DNA of 64,000 nt from Chlorocebus sabaeus (GCF_047675955.1 NC_132912.1:77648382-77712381), one strand, 5' to 3'; counted from the stretch's first letter, positions 1 to 10,824 are shown. Notes: generated from the sequence alone by a model not told the origin. Numbers and translations: made by a program.

Positions 1-1067
1 CTGAGGAGAAATTCAAGCCTGCTGCAGAAATTTGCATAAGCAATGAGGAGCCAAATGTTAATTGCCAAGACAATGGGGAAAATGTCTCCAGGGCATATCA
101 TAGGACATGGCAGCCCCTCCCATTATAAGCTAGGAGTCCTAGAAAGCAAAAATGGTTTTGTGGGTCAGGACCAGGACCTTGCTGCTTTGTGCAGTCTTGG
201 AACTTGGTGCCTTGCATTCCAGCTGTGGCTAAAAGGGGCCAACATAGAACTCATGTGGTTGCTTCAGAGAGTGCAAGCCTCAAGCCTTGGTGGCTTCCAT
301 GTGGTGTTGGGCCTGCAGATGCACAGAAGTCAAGAATTGAGGTTTGGGAACCTGTGCCTAGATTTCAGATGATGTATGGAAATACCTGGATGTCCAAGCA
401 GAGGTGTGCTGCGGGGGTGGAGCCCTCATGAAGAACCTATGCTAGAGCAATGCAGAAGGGAAATGTGGGGTTGGAGCCACCACCCAGAAGTCCCCACTGG
501 GGCACTGCCTAGTGGAGCTGTCAAAAGAGGGCCACTGTCTTCCGGACCTCAGAATGGTAGATCCACCAACAGCTTGCACCATGTACCTGGAAAAGCCACA
601 GACACTCAACACCAGCCCATAAAAGTAGCCAGGAAGGGGGCTGTACCCTGCAAATCCACAGGGGTGGAGCTACCCAAGACCATGGGAACCCACTTCTTGT
701 ATCAGTGTGACCTGGATGTGAGACATGGAGTCAAAGGAGAATATTTTGGAGCTTTAAGATGTGACTGCTCCACTGGACTTCAGACTTGCCTGAGGCCTGT
801 AGCCCCTTTGTTTTGGCCAATTTCTCCCATTTGGAATGGATGTATTTATCCAATGCCTATGCCCCCATTGCATCTAGGAAGTAACTAACTTGTTTTTTAT
901 TTTACAGGTTCATGGATGTAAGGGACTTGCCTTGTCTCAGATGAGATTTTGAACTATGGACTTTTGAGTTAATGCTGAAATGAATTAAGACTTTGGGAGA
1001 CTGTTGGGAAGGTATGATCAGTTTTGAAATGTGAGGACATGAGATTTGGGAGGGGCCAAGGGTGGAT
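1..1067 (+). mobile_element. THE1-type MaLR internal region (3' part)
   Basis: The sequence runs without a break into a THE1-type LTR at 1068 and ends in a purine-rich stretch (about 1040-1060) where the polypurine tract of such an element is expected. It resembles the THE1/MST internal sequence. MaLR elements are non-autonomous ERVL relatives without a usable pol gene. The open frame at 376-888 (170 codons) lies inside this region and has no domain I recognise, so I treat it as a chance frame. The 5' LTR lies outside the window. Confidence 0.85.
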
Positions 1068-1431
1068 TGATGTGGTATGGCTGTGTCCCCATCCAAATCT
1101 CATCTTGAATTGTGGCTCCCACAAGTCCCATGTGTTATAGGAGGGACCCCATGGGAGGTAATTGAATCATGGCGGTGGGTCTTTTCCATGCTATTCTCAT
1201 GATAGTGAATAAGTCTCATGAGATCTGATGGTTTTATAAAGAGGAATTCCCTTATATAAGCTCTCTTGCCTGCCGCCATGTAAGATATGTCTTTGCTTCT
1301 CCTTTGCCTTCTGCCACGATTGTGAGACCTCTCCAGCCATGCTGAACTGTGAGTCCATTAAATCTCTTTCTTTTATAAATTACCCAGTCTCAGGTATGTC
1401 TTTATTAGCAGCATGAGAACAGACTAATACA
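1068..1431 (+). mobile_element. THE1-type LTR (MaLR, ERVL group)
   Basis: It starts TGATGTGG and ends in the ACTAATACA typical of THE1/MST LTRs. The middle contains the characteristic words GGTAATTGAATCATGG and TTAGCAGCATGAGAAC. Length (about 364 bp) fits a complete THE1 LTR, probably THE1B. It is the 3' LTR of the element that fills 1-1067. Confidence 0.93.
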
Positions 1432-1447
1432 CATGGTATATAAGGCC

Positions 1448-2600
1448 CTACAGAATAGCCTCTTCCTACTTCACTAACCTCAACCTCATTTTGTTTCCAT
1501 TGAGGAGTCAGTTGTCAATGTTTTGTCTTCTTTGAAATAATGTGTGTCTGTGTGTGTCTGTGTTTTTTTTCCTGGCTGCTTTTGAGATTTTCTTTTTGTC
1601 TTAGGTTTTTAGCAGTTTTAATATAATATGCTTAAGGTTTTATTTGTTTGTTTTGTTCGTGTTTAACCTGCCTGGGTTTTTTTTGTTTGTTTGTATTTAA
1701 CCTGCTTGGGGTTCACAGTGTTTTCTGAATCTGTGGTTTTATGCCGTGTCAATTCTGAAAACTCCTTAGCTTGTTTCTTCACATTTTTCTTCTACCTCAT
1801 TCTCTTTCTCCTCATCTTCTAGGATTCAGTTACACATATGTTACAACTTACACTGTATTCCAAGTGTCTCATAAGCTTTTCTATATATCCTATCCTTTTT
1901 CCTTTCTGTTCTTTGTTCCATTTATGTTCTACGAACCTGTCTTCTCATTTAACTCTTCATCTTTGTCCAATTTTCTTTTGAAGACATCTGATGAGTTTAA
2001 ATTTCACTTACTGTCTTTTCACTTCTAGAATTTCCATTTTGTCATTTTTTATAGATTTCAGTTCTCTGCTAAAATTCTCCATCTTGACCTCTTCTTCAGT
2101 AATACAGTAACCCCCGTCATTTTAAAGTCCATATGCAATAATACTGATTCTGTAACACTCATAGGTCTGTTTTATTGTTTATATTTTTTCTCCCTGTCTC
2201 TTGATCCACCTGATAACTTTTGATCAAATACTGAATATCTTCAATGAAAATTCCTCTAGGGAAGATTCTATTTCTGGCAGGCATTAAGAGTAGGAGTAGT
2301 TTGCATTAATCCACTGAGGGATTAAGCTGGTTCTAGGCTTGGTTTCAACCCTCACAAGACTTAGTCAATTTCTCACTCACCCTTATTCTTAGAAAATAAT
2401 CCCTCAGGAGTTCAATCTGAAAATCTGAGGAATTTATCAGATGCCCTTCTCCTCAGTACACTTGAACTCGTTCTTATCTCCCTAGCATACTAAAACTATT
2501 CAATTGCTCTATTTAGATGTCCAGGCTCTTCTATGCTGTTTTCTGCTCAGTCTTTCTGCCTCAGTCCAGTCAGCTTATGAGTCAGCAAATGCCTTAAGGG
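1448..2600 (-). mobile_element. Old L1 (L1M class) 3' region
   Basis: Read on the plus strand, the words CTGGCTGCTTTTGAGATTTT and TGCTTGGGGTTCACAGTG are the antisense of a mammalian-wide L1 3' end. The middle is T- and pyrimidine-rich, as in the antisense of an A-rich L1 3' UTR. Divergence is high and the right boundary is a guess. The open frame 1771-2028 lies inside it. Confidence 0.65.
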
Positions 2601-2950
2601 TTCTTAAATGGATCAAACTATCAGTCTCAGCCTTTCTTTTTCTATGCTTCTTTTAAATTTGTGATCTTAGTCTCTTACATCCTGAATGACTTGGTGGCTA
2701 GGAACCTCAATTTCTTTTCCCCAGTCCTAGCAGACTGTCAAAATCTCCACTCAGCTTCTCTGCCTCTTTCCTCCTGCTTTTTTGCTGGGTTCCTTAGTTT
2801 ATCTGAGCAAGCTGTGTATCAATTAGCAAATGCCTTGATGGAAAAAGAAAGGTAGAAGTTAGGTTTATCTCAATGAATGTCTCTTCGGTTGGGGATATTG
2901 GACCCTCAAATCCTAGCTATCTTCATAGCTATCCAAAGCCTTCAAACATT
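2601..2950. other. No feature recognised
   Basis: The stretch is AT-rich and pyrimidine-rich and may be more decayed L1 sequence. The 64-codon frame at 2661-2855 has no recognisable domain. Confidence 0.5.
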
Positions 2951-3002
2951 GTATGTGTGTGTGTGTGTGTGTGTGTGTACATGCATGCGTGCATGCCTGT
3001 GC
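2951..3002. repeat. (TG)n microsatellite with alternating purine-pyrimidine flank
   Basis: About 12 TG units (2954-2978) are followed by ATGCATGCGTGCATGC-type sequence, so alternation of purine and pyrimidine extends over about 45 bp. Confidence 0.97.
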
Positions 3003-3264
3003 ATATTATCCAGCTTTTCTAGTTTTTCTTAGCAACAGGGTTTGTCTGCTTAGTTGATCTTTGTTTATGAAGAAGCATCCTAAAAGTCAAAGAATGCAAA
3101 TAGATTCATTCAACAACAGCTTTAATTATGCAACAAGCACTTACTATCACTTTGCAAAAGTATTAATTTCTTGGGGTCCTTGTGAGAATAAATATGTTTT
3201 ATAATTATGACACTGCTGCACACACTTTTAGGGGGACATTTTTTTGGGGGGTGAAAGTCTCATC

Positions 3265-3294
3265 ACTAATTAACTAATTAATTAGCTAACTAAC
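3265..3294. repeat. Low-complexity TAAT/TAAC tract
   Basis: Reiterated TAAT and TAAC words directly precede the MIR at 3294. Confidence 0.8.
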
Positions 3295-3605
3295 TTCAAC
3301 TAACATTTATTGAGCACTTGTTGTGTGCTGGGGTGTCTAAGAATTTTACATGTACTATTTCATTTATACCTTACTATAACTTTAAGAGATGGATTCTTTT
3401 ATTTATTTCTGTTTTTTAGTTGAGAAAATTAAGGCAGAGACATTAAGTGATTTGCCTACGATTACTCACTGTATCACTTATGTGTCTCTTTTATTGTTTA
3501 TATGTTTTTTCTCCCTTGGACCTGCCTCTGTATGCACCTAATAACTTTTGTAAGTAAATGGTGAAACCAGAGTTTTAACCCAGAAAATCTAAATCCAGAG
3601 TCACT
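3294..3605 (-). mobile_element. MIR SINE, interrupted
   Basis: Plus-strand words AACATTTATTGAGCACTTG, TTTACATGTACTATTTCATTTA and TTGAGAAAATTAAGGCAGAGA are the reverse complement of the MIR core and 3' end. The tRNA-derived end returns after about 3550 (AACCAGAGTTTTAACCCAG). About 80 bp at 3470-3550 is foreign to MIR. Confidence 0.85.
3470..3550. mobile_element. Short L1M-like fragment inside the MIR
   Basis: This segment resembles 2164-2222 of the L1M fragment: both have TTTTATTGTTTATAT, then TTTTTTCTCCCT, then CCT-ATAACTTTTG in the same order. It splits the MIR. Confidence 0.5.
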
Positions 3606-4480
3606 ATTTCTAATCAGTAAATTACTTGTCTTTTCCTAACCATGAAAGTATTATCTCCTCAGTGGTAGGAAAAGCAAATGAGGAGTTCTAAAAGTATTTT
3701 GTGTAATGACAATGCCTTAAGAATAAGTTGATAAGCTCAGCTTAGGAGTCATCTTGTTTAGATGCATAAACTCAGTTATGTTGTTAGAAGGCAGCCAAGG
3801 TCTTTATAAGGTAATTTTTTATGGTAACAGATATATATGGCTAAAAACCTATAATACCTCTACCTAAGGATTAATATGTGGTGAATTTGCCAGACAGAAT
3901 CAAATTTATACTTCTATTATCTGTCAAAAAATTAAGTCATTTAGACTTATCATCTAGGTCTTCTTGGTTTATTAAAATCATAACTTTGAGAAGAGATACT
4001 TTGATTTTTCAAATACATATGAGTTACACAATTTTTTTCCATTTCTTAATAAGCCATTTCCTAGTCAGAATTATTTTAAAATTACAATTACCTTCTCAAG
4101 ATGGCACAGAGTCTTTTTAAAGCTGTTTTCCTTCTTCTAAATAAATCAAAACATTGTGACTAAATCTTCTAGTAGTAGTTGTTAATAAGTTTAGTCTTTA
4201 GCATGATTTAAGCACCCAGTTCAGTCTTAGGTACTGAGACCACATATCTTGGATTTTCTAGAACTATTTTAGTTTCAAATATTGTGGTCCATTGTCTCCA
4301 TAAACAGCAATCATATTTTCTAATTTGGGATTCAGAAAATTAGGTGACCATACTTAAGCTTTTTCTCCATCTTGTTTCAGTAGAAGACTTTTCTCTACAA
4401 GAAATCTACCCGGTTCTCTTTTGGCCAAGTACCTAGAAAGGCACTATAATTATTGTTAAGTATTTGACATATTAAGGATT
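3606..4480. other. No feature recognised
   Basis: AT-rich sequence without a repeat or coding signal that I can name. The 80-codon frame at 3878-4120 is unremarkable. Confidence 0.5.
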
Positions 4481-4751
4481 ATAATTGGTGGAATATTATT
4501 TAGCCTTAAAAAGGAAGGAAATCCTGCCATTTGCAACAACTTTGATGAACATAGAGGACAGTATGCTGAGTGATTGCCAGGGGAGGGGGAAAAAGGAGAA
4601 AATGAAGAGATGCTGGCCAAAGGGTACAATGTTTCAGTTTTGTAAGATGAGTAAGTTCTGGAAATCTAAAGGACAACACTGTGACTATAGTTAATACTGT
4701 ATTGTATACCTGAAATTTGCTGAGAGGGTGAATAGATCTTAAATGTTCTCA

Positions 4752-4788
<37 letters not shown>

Positions 4789-4920
4789 GAAGATAAGGGA
4801 TATGTTGATTAGCTTGATTGTAGTGATTATTTCACAATGTATGTAAATATTAAATTATCAAGTTTTATGTCATATGTGTACAATTTTAATTATCAATTAT
4901 CCTTTAAAAAAACTGAAAAA
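4481..4920 (+). mobile_element. L1MA/L1MB-type 3' end
   Basis: It begins in the ORF2 C-terminus (GGAATATTATTTAGCCTTAA, then AAAGGAAGGAAATCCTG), crosses the 3' UTR (ACTATAGTTAATACTGTATT) and ends A-rich after CAATTATCCTTTAAA. It is 5'-truncated. The open frame 4485-4694 is the ORF2 tail plus UTR. A (CA)n tract expanded inside the UTR. Confidence 0.88.
4753..4786. repeat. (CA)n microsatellite in L1 3' UTR
   Basis: About 17 CA units, seeded from the short ACACAC tract present in L1M 3' UTRs. Confidence 0.97.
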
Positions 4921-5064
4921 AGTTATAATAGGCACAAAATCTGAGTTGTTTTTGTTTTTGCCTTTAGCCTCTAAATGAAATTGAGTCTTCATATACTAGA
5001 GTAGTGTTGTTTATAGAAATTTTTTCTTCAAGGAAACAAATAAATTGGTCCCTCTTTCTTTCGT

Positions 5065-5356
5065 TATTTTTCTTTGGGACAGGGTCTTGCTCTATCACCC
5101 AGGCTGGAGTGCAGTGGCACAATCTCAGCTCACTGCAATTTCCACTTCCTGGGCTCAAGTGATTCTCCCACCTCAGACTCCCAAGTAGCTGGGATTAAAA
5201 GCACGTGCCACCATGCCCGGCTAATTTTTGCATTTTAGTAGAGACAGGGTTTCACCATGTTGGCTATGCTGGTCTTGAACTCCTGACCTCAAGTGATCCT
5301 CCCACCTCAGCCTCCAAAAGTGCTGGGATTGTAGGCGTTAGCCACCACACCCGGCC
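5065..5356 (-). mobile_element. Alu (S/J type)
   Basis: A full-length dimeric Alu in antisense: short T-rich head, both arms, and a 5' end reading CCACCACACCCGGCC at 5342-5356. The poly(A) tail is eroded (TTATTTTTCTTT). Confidence 0.95.
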
Positions 5357-5424
5357 CATCTTTCTTTCAGTCTTACAGTTCAAATAAACATAAGGTTTGT
5401 GTTTCTCTCAGGATAGAATTAATT
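5357..5424. other. No feature recognised
   Basis: Short spacer between an Alu and an older repeat. Confidence 0.5.
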
Positions 5425-5965
5425 ATTGTAGTAGTTATCTATTATATAACAAATTACCCAAAAACTTCATGTCTTAAAACAATAACAAATATTTATTATC
5501 GTACAGTTTCTGTTGGTCAGTAATTTGGAAGTGGCTTAACTGGAGGGTTCTAACTCAGAGTTTCTCACTCATGTTGTTAGAATTGAGATGTTGGCCAGAT
5601 TACAGTTATCTGAAGGCTTGACTGGGGTCAGAGGATTCAATTCTAAGATGGCAAACACTGGCAAGTCAGCACTGTCTGTCTGTTGGCAAGAGATTTAATT
5701 CCTCACCAAGTGGACCTCTTCATAAGGCCACTAGAGTGTCCTCATGATGTGGTGACTGGTTTCTCTCAATAGAGTGATCCAAAAGAGATGAAGGCAGGAG
5801 CTGAAATGACTTTTATGGATATAGCCTTAGAAGTCACAAACATTTATTTCTGCAATCTCTAATTAGGTATACAGGTCAGGGCTATTCTCTGTGGGAGAGA
5901 ACTATAAGGGCATGAAAACTAAGGGGTGAGAATCATTGGGAGCATTGCGGAGGCTGGCTTCCACA
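5425..5965. mobile_element. Ancient medium-reiterated repeat, family not assigned
   Basis: The words GTTATCTATTATATAACAAAT, ACTTCATGTCTTAAAACAA and GGTCAGTAATTTGGAAGTGG, later ATCATTGGGAGCATTGCGGA and GGCTGGCTTCCACA, match a dispersed family of about 500 bp that I have seen repeatedly in primate DNA. I suspect an LTR of the ERVL group but cannot name it from sequence alone. Confidence 0.5.
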
Positions 5966-5969
5966 GCTA

Positions 5970-6160
5970 TTCACTCAACAGTTGTTAGTGGGGTATTTAC
6001 TTGTCAGTGTGAAAGATAAGAAAAAATACCATGTGTGGTCCTGTCTTCACAGTCATTACAGTCTAGGAAAAAGCACTAACAGTAAAAGACAATGCATGTT
6101 AAATAAGTAATTGTCATTTCAAGTGACAATATCTGTCAAGAGGTGACCCTACATTGAAAT
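5970..6160 (-). mobile_element. L2 LINE fragment
   Basis: The order TGTGGTCCTGTCTTCACAG, ATTACAGTCTAGG and AAGTAATTGTCATTTC is that of the antisense L2 3' region. It is strongly diverged. Confidence 0.55.
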
Positions 6161-6776
6161 AGACAGTGAAGGCTTTTAGGGAAGGAGTGATGGATGCTGT
6201 TGGAAGGATGGGTAAGGAATTGGAAAAAAGAAAGCTCTGGTTCTTTCTACTTCCCTCACTGAGCCACTGTCCATTCCTAAAACAAAGTACCAAACTCTCT
6301 CAGGTGAAGTTCTTTGGTTGCAAGCAAAGATGATTACTTGGGCCAACTCAAGAAAGAGAACATGTGTTATCAGGAAAATGCCAGGGTTCCTTACAGAAGC
6401 CAAGGACAGATAAATAACAAGATCTATAGAACAGAAGTGTCGCAGCAGCCCTAGAGATTATGGCAGCAGGAATACATAGTCAAGTTCTCTAGGATGCTAT
6501 GCTGAATGAATCTGCTTCATTGACCTTCCTTTTGAGTGCCCAGACAGAGAGATCGATTGGTTCACCTTGTGCATGTGGGCACTCCAGTAGAGGAGCCGTG
6601 AGTTCCCATGATTAGCACTCTCTTGGAATCACAAGGAGTGGGGAAGGGCTGATCCTCCCAAGAGAGGAAGACTAGACAGATACCAGACCTCGTTTTAAAC
6701 CCTAATAGCTCTCTATTAAAAAAAATTGGCTTTGCATTTTTATAAAAATGGGAATCCATTGAGCCTTAAACACTAT
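6161..6776. other. No clear feature
   Basis: Two minus-strand frames of 75 and 65 codons (6176-6403, 6562-6759) have no recognisable domain. A decayed old repeat is possible around 6300-6500. Confidence 0.4.
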
Positions 6777-6798
6777 TTTATATATATATATATATATA
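6777..6798. repeat. (TA)n microsatellite
   Basis: About 10 TA units. Confidence 0.95.
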
Positions 6799-6869
6799 AA
6801 ATGTTGATTGTGCTGTTGGGAGTGATGCCACATTTCAGAGGAAAAATGGTTGAGCCATTGCCTTAGGCG

Positions 6870-6904
6870 CTGTTTTTGTTTGTTTGTTTGTTTGTTTGTT
6901 TTTG
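6870..6904. repeat. (GTTT)n microsatellite
   Basis: About eight GTTT units. Confidence 0.95.
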
Positions 6905-7167
6905 CCAGAAAGACAACCCATTCATTGTGGGTATTTGGTGTGTTGTAATTTCTAGTTAGTTTGCCTGAGATTTTCCAAAATGCTATCCTCTGGACATGAC
7001 CAGTTATCCTTTCCTGCTCAGAAGCAATAAGTCATCTAAAATCTCCCAACAGTGCTCTGTTTTGTCCTTCATGGTACTTGTCATGGTTTATAATTATTAA
7101 TTATTGTTTATAATGAATAATCTATTTCACCATTTGAAGCATCTGTTCCCACCACTAAACCAAAATA
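6905..7167. other. No feature recognised
   Basis: Unassigned sequence between microsatellite and Alu. Confidence 0.4.
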
Positions 7168-7180
7168 TTTACTAGAACTT

Positions 7181-7551
7181 GACCGGCTACAGTGGCTCAT
7201 TCCTGTAATCCTAGTACTTTGGGAGGCTGAGGTTGGAGGATCATTTGAGCCCAGGAGTTCGAGACCAGCCAGCACAGTGAGACCTCATCTCTACAAAAAA
7301 TTAAAAAGTTAGCTAGTCATAGTGGTAAGTGCTTGTAGTCCTAGTTACTTGGGAGGCTGAGGCAGGAGAATTGCGTAAGCCCAGGAGTTTGAAGTTACAG
7401 TGAGCTATGACTGCTCTGTTGCACAACAGCCTGGATGACAGAGTGGGACCCTGTCTCTCAAAGAAAGAAGGAAGGAAGGAAGGAAGGAAGGAAGGAAGGA
7501 AGGAAGGAAGGAAAGAAGGAAAGAAAAAACTAAAAAAAAAAAATAAAAACG
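7181..7551 (+). mobile_element. AluJ with GGAA-expanded tail
   Basis: A diverged dimeric Alu from GACCGGCTACAGTGGCTC. It is flanked by an exact 13-bp target-site duplication TTTACTAGAACTT (7168-7180 and 7552-7564). Divergence and J-type words (GAGCCCAGGAGTTCGAGACC) point to AluJ. The A-tail has turned into a (GGAA)n array followed by A-rich sequence. Confidence 0.95.
7467..7525. repeat. (GGAA)n microsatellite in Alu tail
   Basis: Roughly a dozen GGAA units with a few GAAA interruptions. Confidence 0.95.
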
Positions 7552-7572
7552 TTTACTAGAACTTACTGTAAA

Positions 7573-7786
7573 GCAAAGTTTCTCAACCTCATCATTATTG
7601 AAATTTTGGACTGGATAACTCTTTGTTTTAGGGGGTTATCCTGTGCATTCATCAGCATTGCAGAATGTTTAGCAGCATCCTTGGCCTCTTCTCACTAGAG
7701 GCCAGTAATAGTCCTCAGCTGTGACAACTAAAAAGCGTGTCCAGATATTCCCTTGGGGAAAAATCATCTCTAGTTGAGAACCACTG
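7573..7786 (-). mobile_element. MER5A-type hAT-Charlie element
   Basis: Plus-strand words TTTCTCAACCTC, GTTTAGCAGCATCCTTGGCC, CTCACTAGAGGCCAGTA and TTGAGAACCACTG are the reverse complement of MER5A. It is nearly full-length and non-coding; the minus frame 7669-7929 is incidental. Confidence 0.88.
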
Positions 7787-7796
7787 GTATAAAGGA

Positions 7797-7854
7797 ATGC
7801 ATGCATGCATGAATGAATGAATTGATGAATGAATGAATGAATGAGTAAATGATG
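7797..7854. repeat. (TGAA)n / (TGCA)n microsatellite
   Basis: GCATGCATGCATG followed by about ten ATGA units with small interruptions. Confidence 0.93.
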
Positions 7855-7939
7855 AACAGACTCATTCAGAAATGCAACAGATTTCCAAATCCTTGACTGA
7901 TATGGAAGTGGTTCTTTTGGTCTATTCATTTATTCTGAT

Positions 7940-8060
7940 TCTCTGTTCACCAAACATTTATTGAGGGCCTGCTATGGGAAGAGGTCAGGGGTGCTGCTTC
8001 ATAGCCTGCAATCCTCAGGGGTCCTGTGCTAGGCATTATAGGTTAAGGCTGAAGAAAATA
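7940..8060 (-). mobile_element. L2/MIR fragment split by a MER5 piece
   Basis: ATTTATTGAGGGCCTGCTATG at the left and TGTGCTAGGCATTATAGG at the right are two adjacent words of the antisense L2 (or MIR) 3' end. They are separated by about 45 bp that does not belong to that family. Confidence 0.5.
7976..8020 (+). mobile_element. MER5-like fragment
   Basis: AAGAGGTCAGGGGTGCTGCTT followed by CCTGCAATCCTC matches the MER5A middle on the plus strand, opposite to the copy at 7573-7786. Confidence 0.45.
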
Positions 8061-8374
8061 TGTATTAGCCTCAGCTTATTGTGCTCTGGAAAGGAGGGCA
8101 ATTTGAGTGCACATTTTGGATCAAGCTTACCCTGTCTGCAGTACCTCCCTGGTTCTTCCCTGCTTTTCTGCTTCATAATTATCCTTTACAACTGGTTCAG
8201 CAGAGAGGGTCCAGAACCAGAGTTCTCTCCCCACACAGCTTTCTTAATGCATCTTACATTGGTCATTTGGCTTTTACATCTACATATGTTATTGGTGTTT
8301 TAATCCTTTCAATATGTCTGGATTTCCTAAATAAAGGTCTTGAAGAGGTTTATTAGAGGGGGAAAAAAGTTCTT
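8061..8374. other. No feature recognised
   Basis: Two overlapping frames (7974-8303 and 8081-8356) show no domain and cross repeat boundaries, so I do not call a gene. Confidence 0.5.
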
Positions 8375-8590
8375 AGACAAGAATATAGTTCTAATCCTAC
8401 TTCTGCCATCAGTTTAGCTTTCTGACCTGAGCAGGATGCCTAATTGCTGAGGCTTCATCTGTAAAATGGAAATGGTTTTGCCTGTTGTACAGCTACCTTC
8501 CAAAGATATTAAGAGTGTTAAATAAAATAATGAATAGAAGTATATTTCATACATACAAAAGCACTATGCAAGTGTAATATACTGGCATTA
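8375..8590 (+). mobile_element. MIR SINE
   Basis: CTTCATCTGTAAAATGGAAAT, TTAAGAGTGTTAAATAAAAT and GCACTATGCAAGTG follow the MIR order on the plus strand. The 5' tRNA-like end is diverged. Confidence 0.8.
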
Positions 8591-9774
8591 TCAGCATTGG
8601 GAATAATAATAACAAACGTCTTGAGGCAGAGACTGTATTTTATATGACTTTGTATCTGTAGAAACTGCCACATGGCTACATATCTGTAGTAAGCTCCACA
8701 AATGATAGTTGGTGATGCTGATGGTGTCTTATGAAGTGTGGATCTCATTCATTACATAAACTTGTTATCTCTGATTATACACTAGTCAATAAGTAGTTGT
8801 AGAGTCAAATTGAATTTCAGATAATCATCCAAGAAGTCTGTATTATTGCTCATGCATATGTATGCTGGCACCTTCCAAAGCTATGAGTTGTAAATATTCT
8901 CTATGAAACATATTTTAAGGATCTAATGGTATCTTATGAATTTTTATTGAGAACTTTAAAGAATATTTTATTTCATACAGGAACACATTAAATAAGGTAG
9001 AAATTCTGGTAAGATTTCACTCCGAAGTATATTAAGATTAAAAGTAATGTATTTTCAGCACTTGGATAGATTCTTTTCTTTTTTGGTTTTATTCTGAAAG
9101 AAAGTGACACATCGTCTAGAATATAGTAAGAGATTCATCTATCTAAAATACTCATTTTTTCCCAGCTATTGCTTGAGTTTAAAAATTATTTTAGCCAATG
9201 TATAAATTCAATTGACCAAAATTTGCTATTGCAAAACTCACAGTTGGTTTTGCCTTCCTGATATTGGCCTATTTCTTGGTAATGCTAAAATTGGACACCA
9301 TAGTAACAAATTTGTTTTACTAAAAATATTGAGATAACACAAATAAGACATTAAGCAAACTGATGCATTAGCTGAGTTGACCTTTCTTGAAAAATAAATA
9401 CTAAGGAAATATTTTAAGGGAGTTCCTTTTTGTTTTCTCAACTTAGGTTTCACTTCCAGTCAAATATTGCTTTTGTTTAAAAAGAATTAGGTTAATACCT
9501 GTTAAATGTGGTAGTAAAGTTTTACTACATATAATTAAGTTGTAAAACTAAATGGACTTTATGGATATAATCTCCAATATAAGCTTTTATATATTTTAAT
9601 GAAAAATAACTGACTAGCTTATGGTACTAAATACAAAGCTTTGAAATTTTTAGTTTGTTTTTCTAAAATGAGAGGTTTTTTAAACACAATGAGGTTTTTT
9701 AAAAGTTCATAAAAAGAATGATGGATGTTGTATTTAATTAGTATAGCACAGAAATTTTCTCTAAATAAATTCAG
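8591..9774. other. No feature recognised
   Basis: AT-rich sequence with no repeat or coding signal I can name. Confidence 0.5.
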
Positions 9775-10015
9775 ATTCAGAGAACATTTACTGACTGTTT
9801 TCTATGGGCCAAATATTGTATTATATTAGCTTCTTCTTCATATATGGTCATTTAATCTTCAAACAATCCAATGATGTCATCTTCAGTAGAGAGAAGAAGA
9901 ATCTAAAGTCGTTGAGTGGAGTAACTGGCATAGACTTACAAAGTTTAAAAAGTTCTAAAGCTGGAATATAAACCTAGATTTTCTTATTGTGAGGTCAGCG
10001 TTCTCACCAGCACAT
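9775..10015 (-). mobile_element. MIR SINE
   Basis: GAGAACATTTACTGACTG, GTCATTTAATCTTCAAACAA and a final AAACCTAGATTTTC, in that order, are the antisense MIR. Diverged but nearly full-length. Confidence 0.7.
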
Positions 10016-10454
10016 TTATTCAGGATGCTGTAAAATTAGATGCCATTATGGTAGTATTATAACCTTTCCCAAGTCTCATGTGCTAAGAACTATTGACCTC
10101 TGGCAGGACCAACAGACATGTCTATAACTTCTAAAGTTTCCCTGAATTTGACAAAACAATGATTACTTATGGAACGCCTATTTGAAAAAGTTTATTGATT
10201 ACTCTTTTATTTCAATATGGTGGGATGAACTTGAGATTTTCATTGGTTAAAATTGGCGATTTGCTTCTTAAGTTATCATGCAGAGGACAAGTATAATATA
10301 CTCAGTGGTTAGATTGAAACCAAAGCTTCACTTCAATAATTGATTATTTTATTCATGTATACGCTTCTGTTTACAAATGCAAATTCATCAAACGGTGAAT
10401 TTAAAGAGGCATTTCCATAAGACTAAACCTACTTTGTGATCAGACATGAGTGAT
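10016..10454. other. No feature recognised
   Basis: AT-rich, unassigned. Confidence 0.45.
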
Positions 10455-10735
10455 TTTTTCTTTTTTTTTTTTTTTTTTTTTAAGTAGCCAGCAGTCCGTT
10501 GTTTATTTGTTGGAACTGGCTGAGCCTGGAGTATAAAATATACTGGGAGCTCTTAGACAGGGCTAGGGAATGATGGGGGATAGTTAGGACAGAATGATTG
10601 GCCAGTTCTAGGATGATACCACATTTTGAAACCAAGAGAGCTGGCAGTCTCATCCAATTCAATTAGATCCAAGAGATCAGGGCTACTGACAGAGCTTGGC
10701 CAAGGCAAGTCTCAGCATTTAATGGGTGTCCTAGT
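10455..10735 (-). pseudogene. Possible retrocopy of a transcript 3' end
   Basis: A poly(T) run of about 22 (10461-10482) is followed by non-Alu, non-L1 sequence. Read on the minus strand this sequence carries AATAAA (10502-10507) about 20 bases before the A-tract, the spacing expected of a genuine poly(A) signal. That layout suggests an L1-mobilised mRNA 3' end. I do not recognise the parent, the 60-codon minus frame (10480-10662) has no known domain, and I find no target-site duplication. Confidence 0.4.
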
Positions 10736-10824
10736 GGATTAGGGAGGTTATAATAATAATAAGTATTACTAATTACTTACCCAATATCCTTTCTGTCTCT
10801 CTTCCTTAAAAATGATGGTAGAGA

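Noticed and set aside
376..888. 170-codon plus-strand frame as a gene
   Set aside because: It lies in the internal region of a THE1-type element and shows no recognisable domain.
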